A stretch of 64,000 nt of DNA, taken from positions 3,534,001 through 3,598,000 of the forward strand of contig BJKQ01000001.1 in the NCBI GenBank assembly GCA_006538405.1, read 5' to 3'. The notes beneath the pieces are model-generated. The model worked only from the letters and a program-made list of their open reading frames with translations, ran no database searches and had not been told where the DNA came from. The DNA comes from Hansfordia pulvinata. Its lineage: Eukaryota; Ascomycota; Sordariomycetes; Xylariales. This document shows, piece by piece, positions 1 to 11,357 of this stretch; position 1 is the first letter of the stretch; the number at the start of each line of letters is the position of its first letter. Position numbers and translations under genes: made by a program.

Positions 1-2021
1 CAATCCATCTGTGCGCAGCGAAAGGCCACTCTCGTGCCTGAATCGCGCGTGCCGGGGCGCTCTTGGCGGGAGGGTCTTTGTGCCGTTTGTGATCAGTTGG
101 GATCGGCCCTAGGAAAGTCGTGGGCAAGCCGGGGAGTCTGTCTGGTTTGTCGTCGTGTCCCCCCAAGTGAGCTAAAACAACAACTAACTACTCGTCCCTA
201 ACGTTTAGTTATTAGTTCGTCAGCTTTCCAAACCCCGGCGCCATTCCCTATACTCCCAAGCCGCCGAGGCCTGTGGTTATTATCCGTACCTGTATACTCA
301 TATCTTGTATACTACCTACCAGGTACCTGCTCGTACAGGGTGTTTGAGCCTCGTGGGTAGCAGCGCTTTTCGCATCTATACCTCGGTAGCCAGAGCCAGG
401 CAGGATGACACTGATCCGAAACTCGCGGTCGCTTGGCCCGAAGCAAGTCGTCGCCTGGAGCCGAGGTGGCCGTCCTATGACGGACGGGCATGAGGACGGT
501 AGCGAACGCGGGACGAGTGTTGTAACGTCCCCTTCTCTCGCCCCCTGTTCCGGGTGCAAAGGTGGCGCTGGGCCATCCCTTACCGCAGGCCGTGCAGTGC
601 TCCAGGCGGACCGCCTTGATTGAAGAGACAGACAGATACGCGTAGACAGACGGGGGCTCATACAGCGACAGTCAGTACGCCTTGAGAAGGGAGCCGGCGA
701 GACGGCCTGTCCCCTCAGCGCATGCAGTCAGCATATCGTGCCCCCCCGGCGCGCGCGCACCCAGTCGAGATACTCGTGCATAGAGGGGAGAGGGCACGGA
801 TGATCGCCCGTCGGATCGACTACGGAGTACTCGCGACTCGTGGAAAAGCCATCGTATTCGGTTGGCTCGCTGGAGCTGTGGGGGACCAGGCCAGTTTCAG
901 ATAGTATACTTTTCCTTACCTAACCTTTAGGGGGGCGGGCTCCTCCCTACTCGTACGCCTACTCCGTCGCAAGTAGGAGGATTATAGTCGGTGAAACCCC
1001 ACCGGGGCTCGGCACCGAACAAGGTAATGTGTGTGCCCCCCTTCCCGAGTATACCTAGCCTAGCCCGGGATATGGTGAGAAATCGGACCCTTGGCGCGCT
1101 TGCAAGAGTTCGCGGGATTCCTACGATGGGAACAGCCGGTGGTGGACAACCGGAAAGGGGCCAGCTGCGAGTATCGTATGCGGATTTCGGATCGACAAGC
1201 CACCCCCGATCCCAAGCCAAACCAAGCCAAGCCGAGCCACTGAGAGTGAGAGACAATGCGAGTACTCATATCCGCTCTCTCAGGTCGGGACGCCCTCTCG
1301 TACTTTACTTTTCGTGAAGATGTTCCTGAGACCTGGGATCGTCCGTCGTCGGTGAAGAAAGCGTGTTGGTGCTGCTGCTGAAGACTGTCTCGTCGGGTAC
1401 TCGCACGAGTAGCGGCAGCAACAGGGATCGACAGGCCTCACTGCATGATCAGTGCAGTGCTCCTTCACTTCAGCAAAAGGGCACGGAGCCATTCCGCGCC
1501 GCGCCATTCGGACGGGTCGAAGCGTGCTAAAGTTCGGACCCCCACACGTGACTGCTAGGACGAGGGATAAAATTTTGGTAGGTAGATACCTAATAAGCTC
1601 GCAGTTGTTAGGGGATTCATAATGCTCTGTTATTCATCGTCGTCTCGTTTAACGCTTCCTATTAGAGAAAACCCCCGTCCCCAATTTTTGGGCCCCGCGA
1701 TGGCTGGCGCCGCTATTTATGCTCGTAATAAGAGAAAAGACCAAGTTAGCCTTCTTCCGTAGCCGTGTCAACTGTTCGCTCCATCGTCAGTGGAGGACGG
1801 AAGAGAAGAGTCCGGCAGATGCTGTCGCTAATGATATGCTATAATGATAGAATGCATAGACCTCGCTGCGCCCGCCCCGATGCTCTTTTGATAACTCCGT
1901 ATGCTTCGTCATGAATACTCGTAAACCAGAGAAAGAGAAACAAAGACAAATGAAAATAGTGCATGCTGTAAGCAAAGTCCAGACAAGATGATGATGTATA
2001 CAGAGTCCTCGCGCCAATCGC
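1..2021. other. Intergenic region, no gene seen
   Basis: No reading frame here has recognisable family content. The short open frames are low-complexity and overlap on both strands. One exact copy of the recurrent word TACTCGTAC lies at about 948-956. The stretch from about 1560 to 2020 is more AT-rich and lies just downstream of the GH16-WSC stop codon, so it probably includes that gene's 3' untranslated region. Confidence 0.6.
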
Positions 2022-5000
2022 TTACAGCGTCATCAGCACCCCAAAGGCGCCCAGCCACGCCGCAAGCCCCCACCCGAGCACCTCGGCCATGCCGCCCGTG
2101 CCCGCGGTGGCCGTCGCCGTCGGCGCGCTAGGCGGCGGCCTACCGGTCACCACCGTCGCGTTGCTGGGAGGAGACGGTGCAACGGCGGGGCCGGTCTTGT
2201 TCCAGCTGCTGCCACCGGTGCCGGGAGCCTGGATGGGCACGACGGTCTGGTAGGCAGTCTTGGTGATGACGCGCTCCGTGGTCGCCGTGACCAGCGCCGC
2301 CGGCACCGTCAGCGTCACCGTGCTCTCGCCGCTGGGCCCGCACGCCTGGCACGTTTCGACGCACGTCGTCATGGCCACGGTCGGGGCCGACCCGGCGGCG
2401 GCGGCGGCAGAGCTCGAGGCTGGGGGCGCGGGCGTCGTCGCGGCCCGGTAGAAGCTGCTGCTGCTGCTGCCGCTGTATGCAGCTGAGCTGGCCCCGGAAG
2501 CTGCTGCCGCCGCAGAGTAGGAAGAGGAGGAGTACCCGGCTGAAGAATACGAAGAGTATCCGGCCGCAGAGGAGCCCTGAGGCTCCGGGTATCCGGTGGC
2601 CGAAGGCATGACCTGCGGCTGACTGCTCGAGGGGGCGGGAGCAGGGGTGGCGGTCTCGGTGCAGCCGCACTGCATGCCCTCCACGGTGACGGTCGTCGTG
2701 TGGCAGTACTCAACGGTGACGAGTAGCGCGGGGTTGGTCGAGCAGATGGTCGTGTAGGTCGTGGTCAGCGTGCTGACGACCGTGCTGGGCAGCTGCATGG
2801 TGATGGTGGTTACCGACGGGGGAGCCGGAGTGCTGCTGCTGGCGACGACCACTGGGTCGTAGGCTCCTGAGCTGATAACGACGGGGGTCGGCGCCGGCGC
2901 CGCGGAGCTGCTGCTGCCCACTACGACGGGACTGTACGCGCCCGACTCGATCACCACGGGGCCGCTGCTGCTGGCGGCTATGGGAGTGGGCGTCGGCGTC
3001 GGCTCAGGCTGGGGCTCGGGGTCCTCTCGGCCCATGGCCGGCGGCGCCGGATGCGCCGAGTCGTGATTCAGCCTCGCGTACACCGTGAACAGGAAGTCGG
3101 CGGGTGCGTTGCGGCGGCGAATCGGGACGTGGCTGCGGCGGCGCGGGGTGGCTGCGGCACTGCTGTTGCCAATGCTGCTGCTGTTGCCGGCGGCCGCCGC
3201 AGGGAGCGCAAACGCGCCGAAGGGGGGCACTCGCGTCGTGTCTGCGCGCCCGCCGCAGAACTCGCGCGCGTTGCCCGGGCACGGCCGATCACAGTCCTTG
3301 AGCTCGACGGCCACAGCATCGCCCAGCGAGTCGGAGCAGTAGCACATGCTGGTTGCGTCTCGAGTCAGCGCCGCTGCTAAAGGGAAGCAGAAAAAGGGCT
3401 GAAAATGGTAATGGAAAAGGAGTGGAGAAGGGAGACAGCAAGAAGTAAAGCCAGGGAAAATAGAAGCGGGAGTATACAACGTCGGACTTACTCGGCATAG
3501 ACGGCGGCGAACTTGTGCTCGCGGCAGGTGGCCGCGCACGCCTCGTTGTCCATGTGCGCCAGCGAGTTGAGCTCGACGAACGGCTTCCATCCCTCGGTCG
3601 AGCCCAGGCAGCCCAGAAGCGACCAGTCACCAATCTCGATGGGGTTCGACGAGGCGCCAGTCGCTGGGTCGGTCGGCTGAGGCGTCTGCATGGACAGGGT
3701 GATGGTGCGGGTGAAGCTCGGCTGGAGGCTGGTGTACGTGACGGTCGTGCTGGGCTGCGGCTCGCCAGGAGCTGCCGCGTTGACCGTCGGTGCGCTGGCT
3801 GGGGTGGTAGATGCCTGCATTTCCTCGAACCCGACCACACGGTCCGGGCCCTTCCCGGCGCTGCCCCCCTGAGACAGCTTGCTCACGGCGTTGAACTGTT
3901 GCGGCGGGACTCCCTTGCGGAAGTGGTCGATAGCGTTGATGGACCAGTATCTGGCGGGATGTTGTGAGCTCTCTGACAACTCACGCTTACGATAAAGGGG
4001 GGGACGATTCCTTACGCGCTGGCCAATTTGGTTGGGTTGGTGCCCACGTACTGCTCGCAAGTTGGAGCCAGCTGGCTGCACTGCTGACTGTGAGCCCAGA
4101 GGCTGTTCACATAGTCTCCGCACAGGTTCTGGGCAGTGTCAGCACTACTCCGGTACACTTCCGGAGGTAGAAGGGCCTTACGATGTTGATAATGAGGTTC
4201 AGGTCATGGAAATAATCATGGGCGTGGCATCCGGCGCCTCCAAAGATGGCATGAGGCGGGCCCCAGCCGTTCGGGTTGGGGGTGACATGGTTTCGGTCCA
4301 CAATGTCACCCGGAACTTGATTGCGGGCGAAATGCCACATCTTGATCTCGTCTCCGTCCCACTCCAGGGCATACACCCCGCCGCCTTCGGCGTTGAAGGT
4401 GTTGCCAAAGGAAGTCAGGTCGTCCGCGGGCGATGCGTAGCTGCAGCCATCGCCGTGATCCTGAGGAAAGTCAGCCGGGGCTAAAGATCAGGGAGGGAAA
4501 AGCAGAATCAGAGGATATCGAAAGGGCAGTCCCAAAAGACAGACTTACATGAGGGCCGCAGTATGAATCCCGCTGCTCGCCTGAGAATCCAGATTTCGGG
4601 AGCGTGCACCCGTCACCACTAGAGCGGCGGATCAGCAAAGGCAGGAGGAGACGTATTATAGTCGTCAAGAGATACTAAACTCACGTGTGGGCTGAGAATG
4701 TATTTCTCTCCGTGTTGGCACCACCGACAATGCCGAGCTCCCCGCTGTTGGGCATGCTGGCCTCGTCCTCGTCAATGTTGAAAGCCCAGACTGGTGCCGT
4801 GTTAGCGATCCCCGATCCCCCGACTCTGCATGTTGAGGGAGTGCTCACAAGAGGGCCACACGCCGCACGTGGAGGCGGGCATGTGTGCAAAGTCGGCGAT
4901 CCACAAGCCGTCGTTGAACACCTCGCTGCTGGAGAGGCGGACGCTCGGCCGCCCGCTGTCCTGCGCATCGTAGGTGTTCCACGCGTCCACTCCGAGCAGG

Positions 5001-5293
5001 ACACGGTTGCTGTCGTCGACGGACACCAGGCCCAGCGCCAGCGCATTCTCGCGATTTTGGTAGCTGCTCACAGGCATGTTAAAGACCGCGTCTCTTTCGG
5101 GCGCCCCTGCTTGAGCGGGAACCCATGGTGAGTGGGCTCGTAGGCCTCCCTGGGAGGGGGGGGGGGAAGAAAGAAGTGGAGCTTGGTTTTGGACTTACTC
5201 TACGAAACCGCCGTTGCGGTCACTACCGTTGAGGAAATTGAAGCTTTCAAGGAGCCCCTGGCCCGCATAGTGTGTTGTAAGGGAGTACGCCAT
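2022..5293 (-). CDS. GH16-fold / WSC-domain GPI-anchored protein with degenerate catalytic motif
   Basis: Eight exons by eye: 5293-5199, 5063-4849, 4790-4685, 4618-4549, 4460-4182, 4128-4016, 3950-3492 and 3348-2022, giving 887 aa. Residues 1 to about 300 follow the fungal GH16 (endo-1,3(4)-beta-glucanase-like) layout, with landmarks FNFLNGSD near the N-terminus, CGVWPSFWAFN, YALEWDGDEIKMWHF, GGAGCHAHDYF and NLCGDY. About 400-480 is a WSC domain with the usual Cys spacing (GDWSLLGCLG to YADMCYCSDSLG to FCGG). A long Ser/Ala/Pro/Thr-rich stalk follows, then a hydrophobic tail from about 865 that fits a GPI-anchor signal. The family motif ExDxxE reads E121-L-G123-I-V-G126, so the assisting Asp and the acid/base Glu are both Gly. 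The ATG at 5293 sits where the mature enzyme normally begins and no signal peptide is visible. It may be a non-catalytic wall or sugar-binding protein, or a decaying gene. The exon model is solid; activity is doubtful. Confidence 0.85.
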
Positions 5294-8200
5294 GGTTAAG
5301 AAACGAAGAAGAAAAGGGATGCTTGGTTACAAAAGAGCGATCAATCCTGTGATATGAATGCGGTTGAGAAGAAAGGACTGAACCCGTAGGCAAGCCTACG
5401 CAGAATGAAAGTAGAAACGAACAAGTGAGGGTATGGGCAGGCTGGCTGTCGACGATGCATATCCACCAAGAGAAGCAGGCCCCTCCGCGGGGTCTATGAG
5501 CTGTATTTGAAGTCCTCATCACGGGCGTCGTGGTCGCGTCGTCGCGTTTCTCATGGACATGCCAAACCTCAAGGCACGCGGGAGCGTTACGCAGAGAATG
5601 TAAATTAAACTGGACATGGCGGTTGCGGGTCCGCTTGGGTCGTGGGTAAGACACAGTCGATGTGGCGAGATCTGGCCAAAGTCTAGCTGCGCTGGGGGGG
5701 GTATGGAGGAAATGTGTCTCGGCTTGTGAAAGCCGTTGCGGCGGGGTCTGGTGTGAATGGATACAGTAAGGGAGGAAAGCTTGGGGTACGCTTCTGAATG
5801 CCTTCTCCCCCCGGGGTTATCGTTCCGCTCCGGACGTACGTGGAGGAGAATCAACACCAACACTCAGTCAACTCGCAACGGACATCAGCCCCGCAGGGCT
5901 GTCCCTCATATGAAGTTGGGATTTGCAGTGGTCGTGGCCACATGCGAGTAGTGATCAGTCTTGTGCTGCAAGCTGTACACGCCTACGCTGAGTCCATCGA
6001 TTAGCCATGACGCTGTCAACATCAACAAATGTAGGCTCGGTACATCTTTCAACATGTTACCCGGTGGATGGCAGTCTCTTCGAAGATGCACCGTCAGTGT
6101 GGCACGCCGAGAGCCATGGGGCGCAGTGGGCGTCCCCAGTTGCCGAGCTACTTGACATTGCTCATTCTGGGTGGTTTGCGGCGGCTGCTAGCGAGCGCAG
6201 ACTATGGCCGCCGTGGACCACGCGGTGGTCATGAGGGGCGTGCGCCACGCGAGCCAGGACGGACCCGAAATCGCTGGCGCGTGGGGATGCAAGCCTGAAG
6301 CGTGGTCGCTCAATAGCCTCTGTTCAGAGGTAGTCTAGATTGCGGCGCGAAGACGACAAGCCCGCCAGGGCCCCGGCCTCTTTGGACCGGGATCTTGCCA
6401 TAGATTGGAGGAAAAGAAGCCAACGAGCTGAGATGCAGAGCTCTTGAAGGCGTACGGGGCCATGTTGAACGGGCGATCGTGGTAGCAGTCGTTGGTGCCG
6501 AGATACAAGGCAGGGTCCGTGTGGCGTGGGATCATGACCCAGATGGGCACCCGCAGCGAATGGCGGACGTCTCCGCCAGAATGCGGGCTGATTCGTGGGC
6601 GGGAATACGTGTGGGTGTTGGCGAGTCAAGTCAGGGGAAAAGCGAGTCGCGAGAGAGGGTGAGCGACAAGGGCGGCGACATGACTGACGACGGGAGCCGC
6701 CGCAGAGGCCTTTCGAGGTCCAATTGGTTGTGAACCCGCACGGCAAGTATCTTCGCCCCTCCAATGCTTGCTTGGAATACTTCCAAGTACTTTCCATGCA
6801 ATTGTCCGCTTCCATTCGGACTGGCGAGCCCCGTGGACATGATGTCAGGTCCCGTCCGGTGGCGAGGCAGTAACAACCGACACCCGACCCCAGACAGCAG
6901 ATGGCGCGCCCCGTTCGTGCTTGCCAGTGCTCCCGTAACCGGTAGGTAGGTCCTGTACCTTGAAGTTGGCACGCTTAGGTACATGGTACTGGCCTGGGCA
7001 GCCGCCAGGCGCTGATGTGCCAAGCCCGTCACAAGTTGACATGTGAAGATCCATTGGATTGTCCACCTGCGCAGGACTGACTGATCGATCAGCAGCACAG
7101 TATGTCCCGCGAGCGCCAGGCCCGTGGTTCGCGAGCGTGGCTATGTCATCCACCGCAGCGAGCACTCGGCAGAGTCCATTGAATACCAAAGAAGGCGTCC
7201 ATGGGCGTGGAAAGGCGGTAGTTGCATAGGTCGAGGCATGTGCTTTTGACGCGACGCGGCGGGCCCAAGGCGACGTGTTCCGCGGGGGTGGGAGGGGGAG
7301 CACTTTTTTGCGGTTGTGGTGAGAGCGGCTGTGGTCGCATGGCGCTGGTTGGAATCCTCAAGCCATAAATCCGACAGCCGTGCCCCCGGCGGATTGATGC
7401 GACCGTCTCACGCGTCTGTGTGTTCGGACGAATGGATCAACCAAGTGCAAGTACGAGTACCCGCGGACTACTCTGTCAAGTACGCGCGTGTCAATAATGT
7501 CTTGGTGAGTCGCCGACACCAAGCCGCCACCCACATCCATCCACCCATTCGTACCCACGAGCACTCGTAGTCGCCCGTCCTACTCGGTACGAGTGCTGAC
7601 CTCCACTGACAGCCCGGGCATCCATCACCTGACAGGCGATCCCCAGTGGGTTCCAGTGGGTTACTCGTGCACAGTGGAGAGGCGCGGGCTAACGGCACCG
7701 CTAGACCAGCCGAGTAAGGCAGCCGGGACCCCGGGCGCTTCAGATGGGTCCCGTCTGCTCGAACCTCGGCACAATCCCCAGATGGGAGGGAGCGCCCGTT
7801 CGGGGCCTGACAGGCAGCTAACTAGCTGTCTGCTGGCGGGATCGATGGATGGATGAGAGGAATTCACATCTGAATAGCGCGAGGTCAACCTGATGCTGTG
7901 TGGTTTGCCCCCTACGGTACCTGAAAGACAAAGTAAATCAAAGAAAGAGGTAGGTACCTCACGCAACTCAATCATCATAAATTCGAATTGACTCCGTGAA
8001 TGAGGACCAGAGGAAGGCGCGCATTGGAGTACTTCATTCAGGCCTGCCTGGTGAAACGGCACCGGACGGCAAGACCGAGTATACGGGTACTAAGGCAGTA
8101 CATGTAGTACAGTACCAGACATAAGGTACGGGTATGCAAGTAGACGACATGAACGGGCCTAGGCTATCCCGGCCAGTGACGGCATCGCCTTCGCCCGAAC

Positions 8201-8398
8201 AGCCGACGCTCACCGAAGGAAGCACCCCGGCCTCGTCACTTGCACCACTGCTCCCATCCCAAACCCTCCACCCGCGGACCGCCGCCGCCACGCTGCTCGC
8301 GACGCGACGCTTGGATTAATTACCTGCGCTTTCGACCTCGCCCCGGCCCTGCCCTCCCTTCTCTTTCTCCCCAAGCGACTTCTGGAAAATCAGTTGGA
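5294..8398. other. Intergenic region between the GH16-WSC and CAT2 starts
   Basis: This stretch separates two divergent genes. The part just upstream of the GH16-WSC start (about 5300-5470, minus strand) is CT-rich and resembles a 5' untranslated leader. No upstream exon encoding a signal peptide could be identified. A minus-strand frame at about 6335-6600 reads more like protein than its neighbours but is not recognised (see findings). An exact GTACGAGTA lies at 7451-7459. Several TAGGTACC-type words occur between 7.9 and 8.1 kb. Confidence 0.5.
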
Positions 8399-10585
8399 AT
8401 GTTTACGTCCCTGGCAAAGAGTCGAGCACATGCGACTGCTCTACGCACCACGCTCAGGCAAGCTCACATCACCCCCAAGGTTCGCCTCCCGCCCCTCGTG
8501 CCCCTCGTGCCCCTCGTGCTCCTCATGCCCAGCGGCCCGCTGACCTCCCTGCCCCAGTCCGCCGTCATGGCCCCCGCTGCCCGTCGCGGCAACAGCAGCA
8601 GCAGCATGCCAGCCGGTAAGCTCGCCCGCCCGCCCGCCGGGTTTTGGGGCTGCCCCTCTCGCGGCCTCCCCACGATGCCCTCGCTCGTGCCCCTTGCGCT
8701 GACACGCGAACCCCCCAGGATACGTCGAGGACAAGTCCAAGGGCGCCATGCTCCGCTGGCAGGACTCTCTGCCCCGCCTACCTGTGCCGACACTTGAGGA
8801 GACGGCCGCCCGCTACGTCAAGTCCCTGCAGCCCTTGCTGAGCCAGGCCGAGCTGGACGCCAGCAAGAAGGCCGTCGCCGAGTTTGTCAGCCCCTCTGGT
8901 CTCGGCCCCAAGCTGCAGGACCGCCTCGTCGCTCGCCGTGAAGACCCGGAAACCAAGAACTGGATCTACGAGTGGTGGAACGACGCCGCGTACCTGTCCT
9001 ACCGCGACCCGGTCGTCCCCTATGTCAGCTACTTTTACTCCCACCGCGACGACCGCCGCCGCCGCGAGCCCGCCAAGCGCGCGGCAGCCCTGACTACCGC
9101 GGCCCTGGCCTTCAAGCAGCAGGTCGACGCCGGCGCCCTGGAGCCCGAGTACATGAAAAAGCTGCCCATCTGCATGGACAGCTACAAGTGGATGTTCAAC
9201 GCTTCGCGCGTCGCCGCCAAGCCCAAGGACCACCCCGTCAAGTTCTCTGCCGAGGAGAACCGCCACATCATTGCGGTCCGCAAGAACCGCTTCTACAAGA
9301 TCGCCACGCACCACGGCGACACGGCCCTCACCGCCCCCGAGCTCGAGGCTCAGTTTGCCCGCGTCTACGAGCTGGCTGGCGCCCGCGGCCCAGCCATTGG
9401 CGCGCTGACCTCGGAAAACCGCGACGTATGGTCCGATGCCCGGCAAGCACTCCTGGCTGCATCGCCCCGTAACGCCGCCGCCGTCCGGGACATCGAGTCG
9501 GCCTCTTTTCTCGTCTGCCTCGACGATGCCGCCCCCGTCACCCTCGAGGAGCGCGCGCACCAATACTGGCATGGCGACGGCCAGAACCGCTGGTACGACA
9601 AACCTCTGCAGTTCATCGTCAACGACAACGGCACCTCGGGCTTTATGGGTGAGCACAGTATGATGGACGGCACCCCGACCCACCGCCTCAACGACTTTGT
9701 CAACGACGTCATCTTCAACAACAAAATCGATCTCGAGGGTAATAATGGCGCTGTGCGATCCGGCCTGCCTGAGCCTGCCGCCCTTGCTTTTGAGGTCACC
9801 ACAGACGTCCAAGCTGATATCGATCGCGCCGTCCGCGACTTCAACGACGTCATTGGCCAGCACCAGCTTGCTGTACAGGCCTACCAAGGATACGGCAAGG
9901 GACTGATCAAGCAATTCAAATGCTCGCCGGACGCCTATGTCCAGCTGATAATACAGTTGGCTTACCGTAAGATGTACGGCCGCAATCGACCAACTTACGA
10001 GTCGGCAGCCACCCGTCGTTTCCAGCTGGGACGTACCGAGACGTGCCGCTCTGTGTCGAGCGAGAGTGTCGCCTGGTGCGATGCCATGGCGTCCGACACC
10101 GCCTCTGACGCCGACCGTGTCGACCTGTTCCGCAAAGCTGCCGCCTCTCATATCGAGTATATCACAGCTGCCTCGGACGGCAAGGGTGTTGACCGCCACC
10201 TGTTTGGCCTGAAGAAATTGCTGCGTGACGGCGAGGAGCTTCCCTCTATTTACACCGACCCGGCCTACGCATACTCGTCGTCCTGGTACCTGTCTACGTC
10301 GCAGCTGAGCTCCGAGTTCTTCAACGGCTATGGCTGGAGCCAGGTCATCGACGGTGGCTTCGGTATTGCTTACATGATTAACGAGAACAGGTAAGTTGCC
10401 GCAAATGGCCCCCAATCTCTCGGTTCCACCAAGGCGACGAAAACTGACATCCGAGTAGCATCAACTTCAATGTCGTCTCCAAGAGCATTGGCTCCGACAA
10501 GATGAGCTACTACCTCAACGAGGCTGCGGGCGACATGCGCGACCTCCTGGCGCCCACGCTGGAGCCCGCCAAGGCCAAGCTGTAA
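8399..10585 (+). CDS. CAT2: Carnitine O-acetyltransferase, mitochondrial/peroxisomal (CAT2/AcuJ type)
   Basis: Three exons, 8399-8615, 8719-10390 and 10459-10585, encode 671 aa. It reversibly transfers acetyl groups between CoA and carnitine, so that acetyl units from peroxisomal beta-oxidation or cytosolic acetate can enter mitochondria. The family core begins at GYVEDKSKG, about residue 73, and continues through WYDKPLQFIVNDNG. The catalytic His lies in EHSMMDGTP at about residue 385. WSQVIDGGFGIAYMINENR and the final-exon NVVSKSIGS are also typical. The N-terminal 70 residues are rich in Arg, Ala and Leu and look like a mitochondrial presequence. The protein ends in Ala-Lys-Leu, a type-1 peroxisomal targeting signal. 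In-frame Met codons just before the core could give a presequence-free peroxisomal form, as is known for fungal orthologues. No frame break. Convergent with CAP. Confidence 0.96.
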
Positions 10586-11357
10586 GCGTGCGATTGTTCG
10601 CATGAGCGGCGACCATCTTTGCCACGACGAGTTATAAGGAACCATGCCGCACGCCTTTGAGTCGAGAGGCCGCGATGAAAGCTACGCACGGGACAACGCG
10701 CACGAAGAGTGACTATCCAGGATCTCTGAAGCGCGAGAGCCTGTGGACCTGGGGGACACCGGCGACTGCAAAGGCAAGGCAGGTGTCGGTGAAAGGCCCT
10801 TGTGTGAAACAGAGCGTCCTCCCAGTCGACATCGGGCGATTGAAGAGGATGAAAGAACACCCGCCTCGCTCCGCGAGTTCAGAAGCAAGGTCCAGCAAGA
10901 GCTAGCGGCTGTGAAGGTCACCAGCCCGAGCGCCATTGGAGGCCCACACAGCCATGCATCCATTCGACGCGAATATACACCTGTCCACTTATACCTCATA
11001 TATATATCTACATAGCTGTACGCACGTGAGCCAAGTCAATCGAACGATAGATGAAATCTAGCAGCGCCAGAAGCAGTCTCGCGGTCTTGTCATGTCGCGC
11101 ATGCATTGATGTTATTCGTCGGTCCCCGATCCAAGACACAAGGTAGGACAAGCGATGGGGGGTCTTGAGAACGAGCTAGTAGCCAAGAGGCCAATGACAA
11201 ATCTGAGCGTTAAAATACGAGGGCAACCCGCCGACGCCTTCTCCTTTATCAGACTTTACATACATCAAATATCTACACGCCTTTTGGGAGGTGGCCGCAG
11301 CGCTATTAGGCCACCTACATGGCAGGCAAGCCGGTCTGCTCAAAGTGAGCCTCGTCT
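10586..11357. other. Convergent intergenic region between CAT2 and CAP
   Basis: This holds the 3' ends of two tail-to-tail genes. An AT-rich patch with a short run of TA repeats at about 10990-11010 is a plausible place for polyadenylation signals. No third gene is visible. Confidence 0.5.

Noticed and set aside
4801..4863. A frameshift in the GH16 gene after CGVWP
   Set aside because: A GTGAGC...CAG intron (4848-4791) joins CGVWPS to FWAFN exactly in phase, so no frameshift is needed.
8778..10415. 545-codon open frame on the minus strand, antisense to carnitine acetyltransferase
   Set aside because: It is a shadow of strong G/C third-position codon use in the real gene. It has no family content, and the plus-strand gene is unmistakable.
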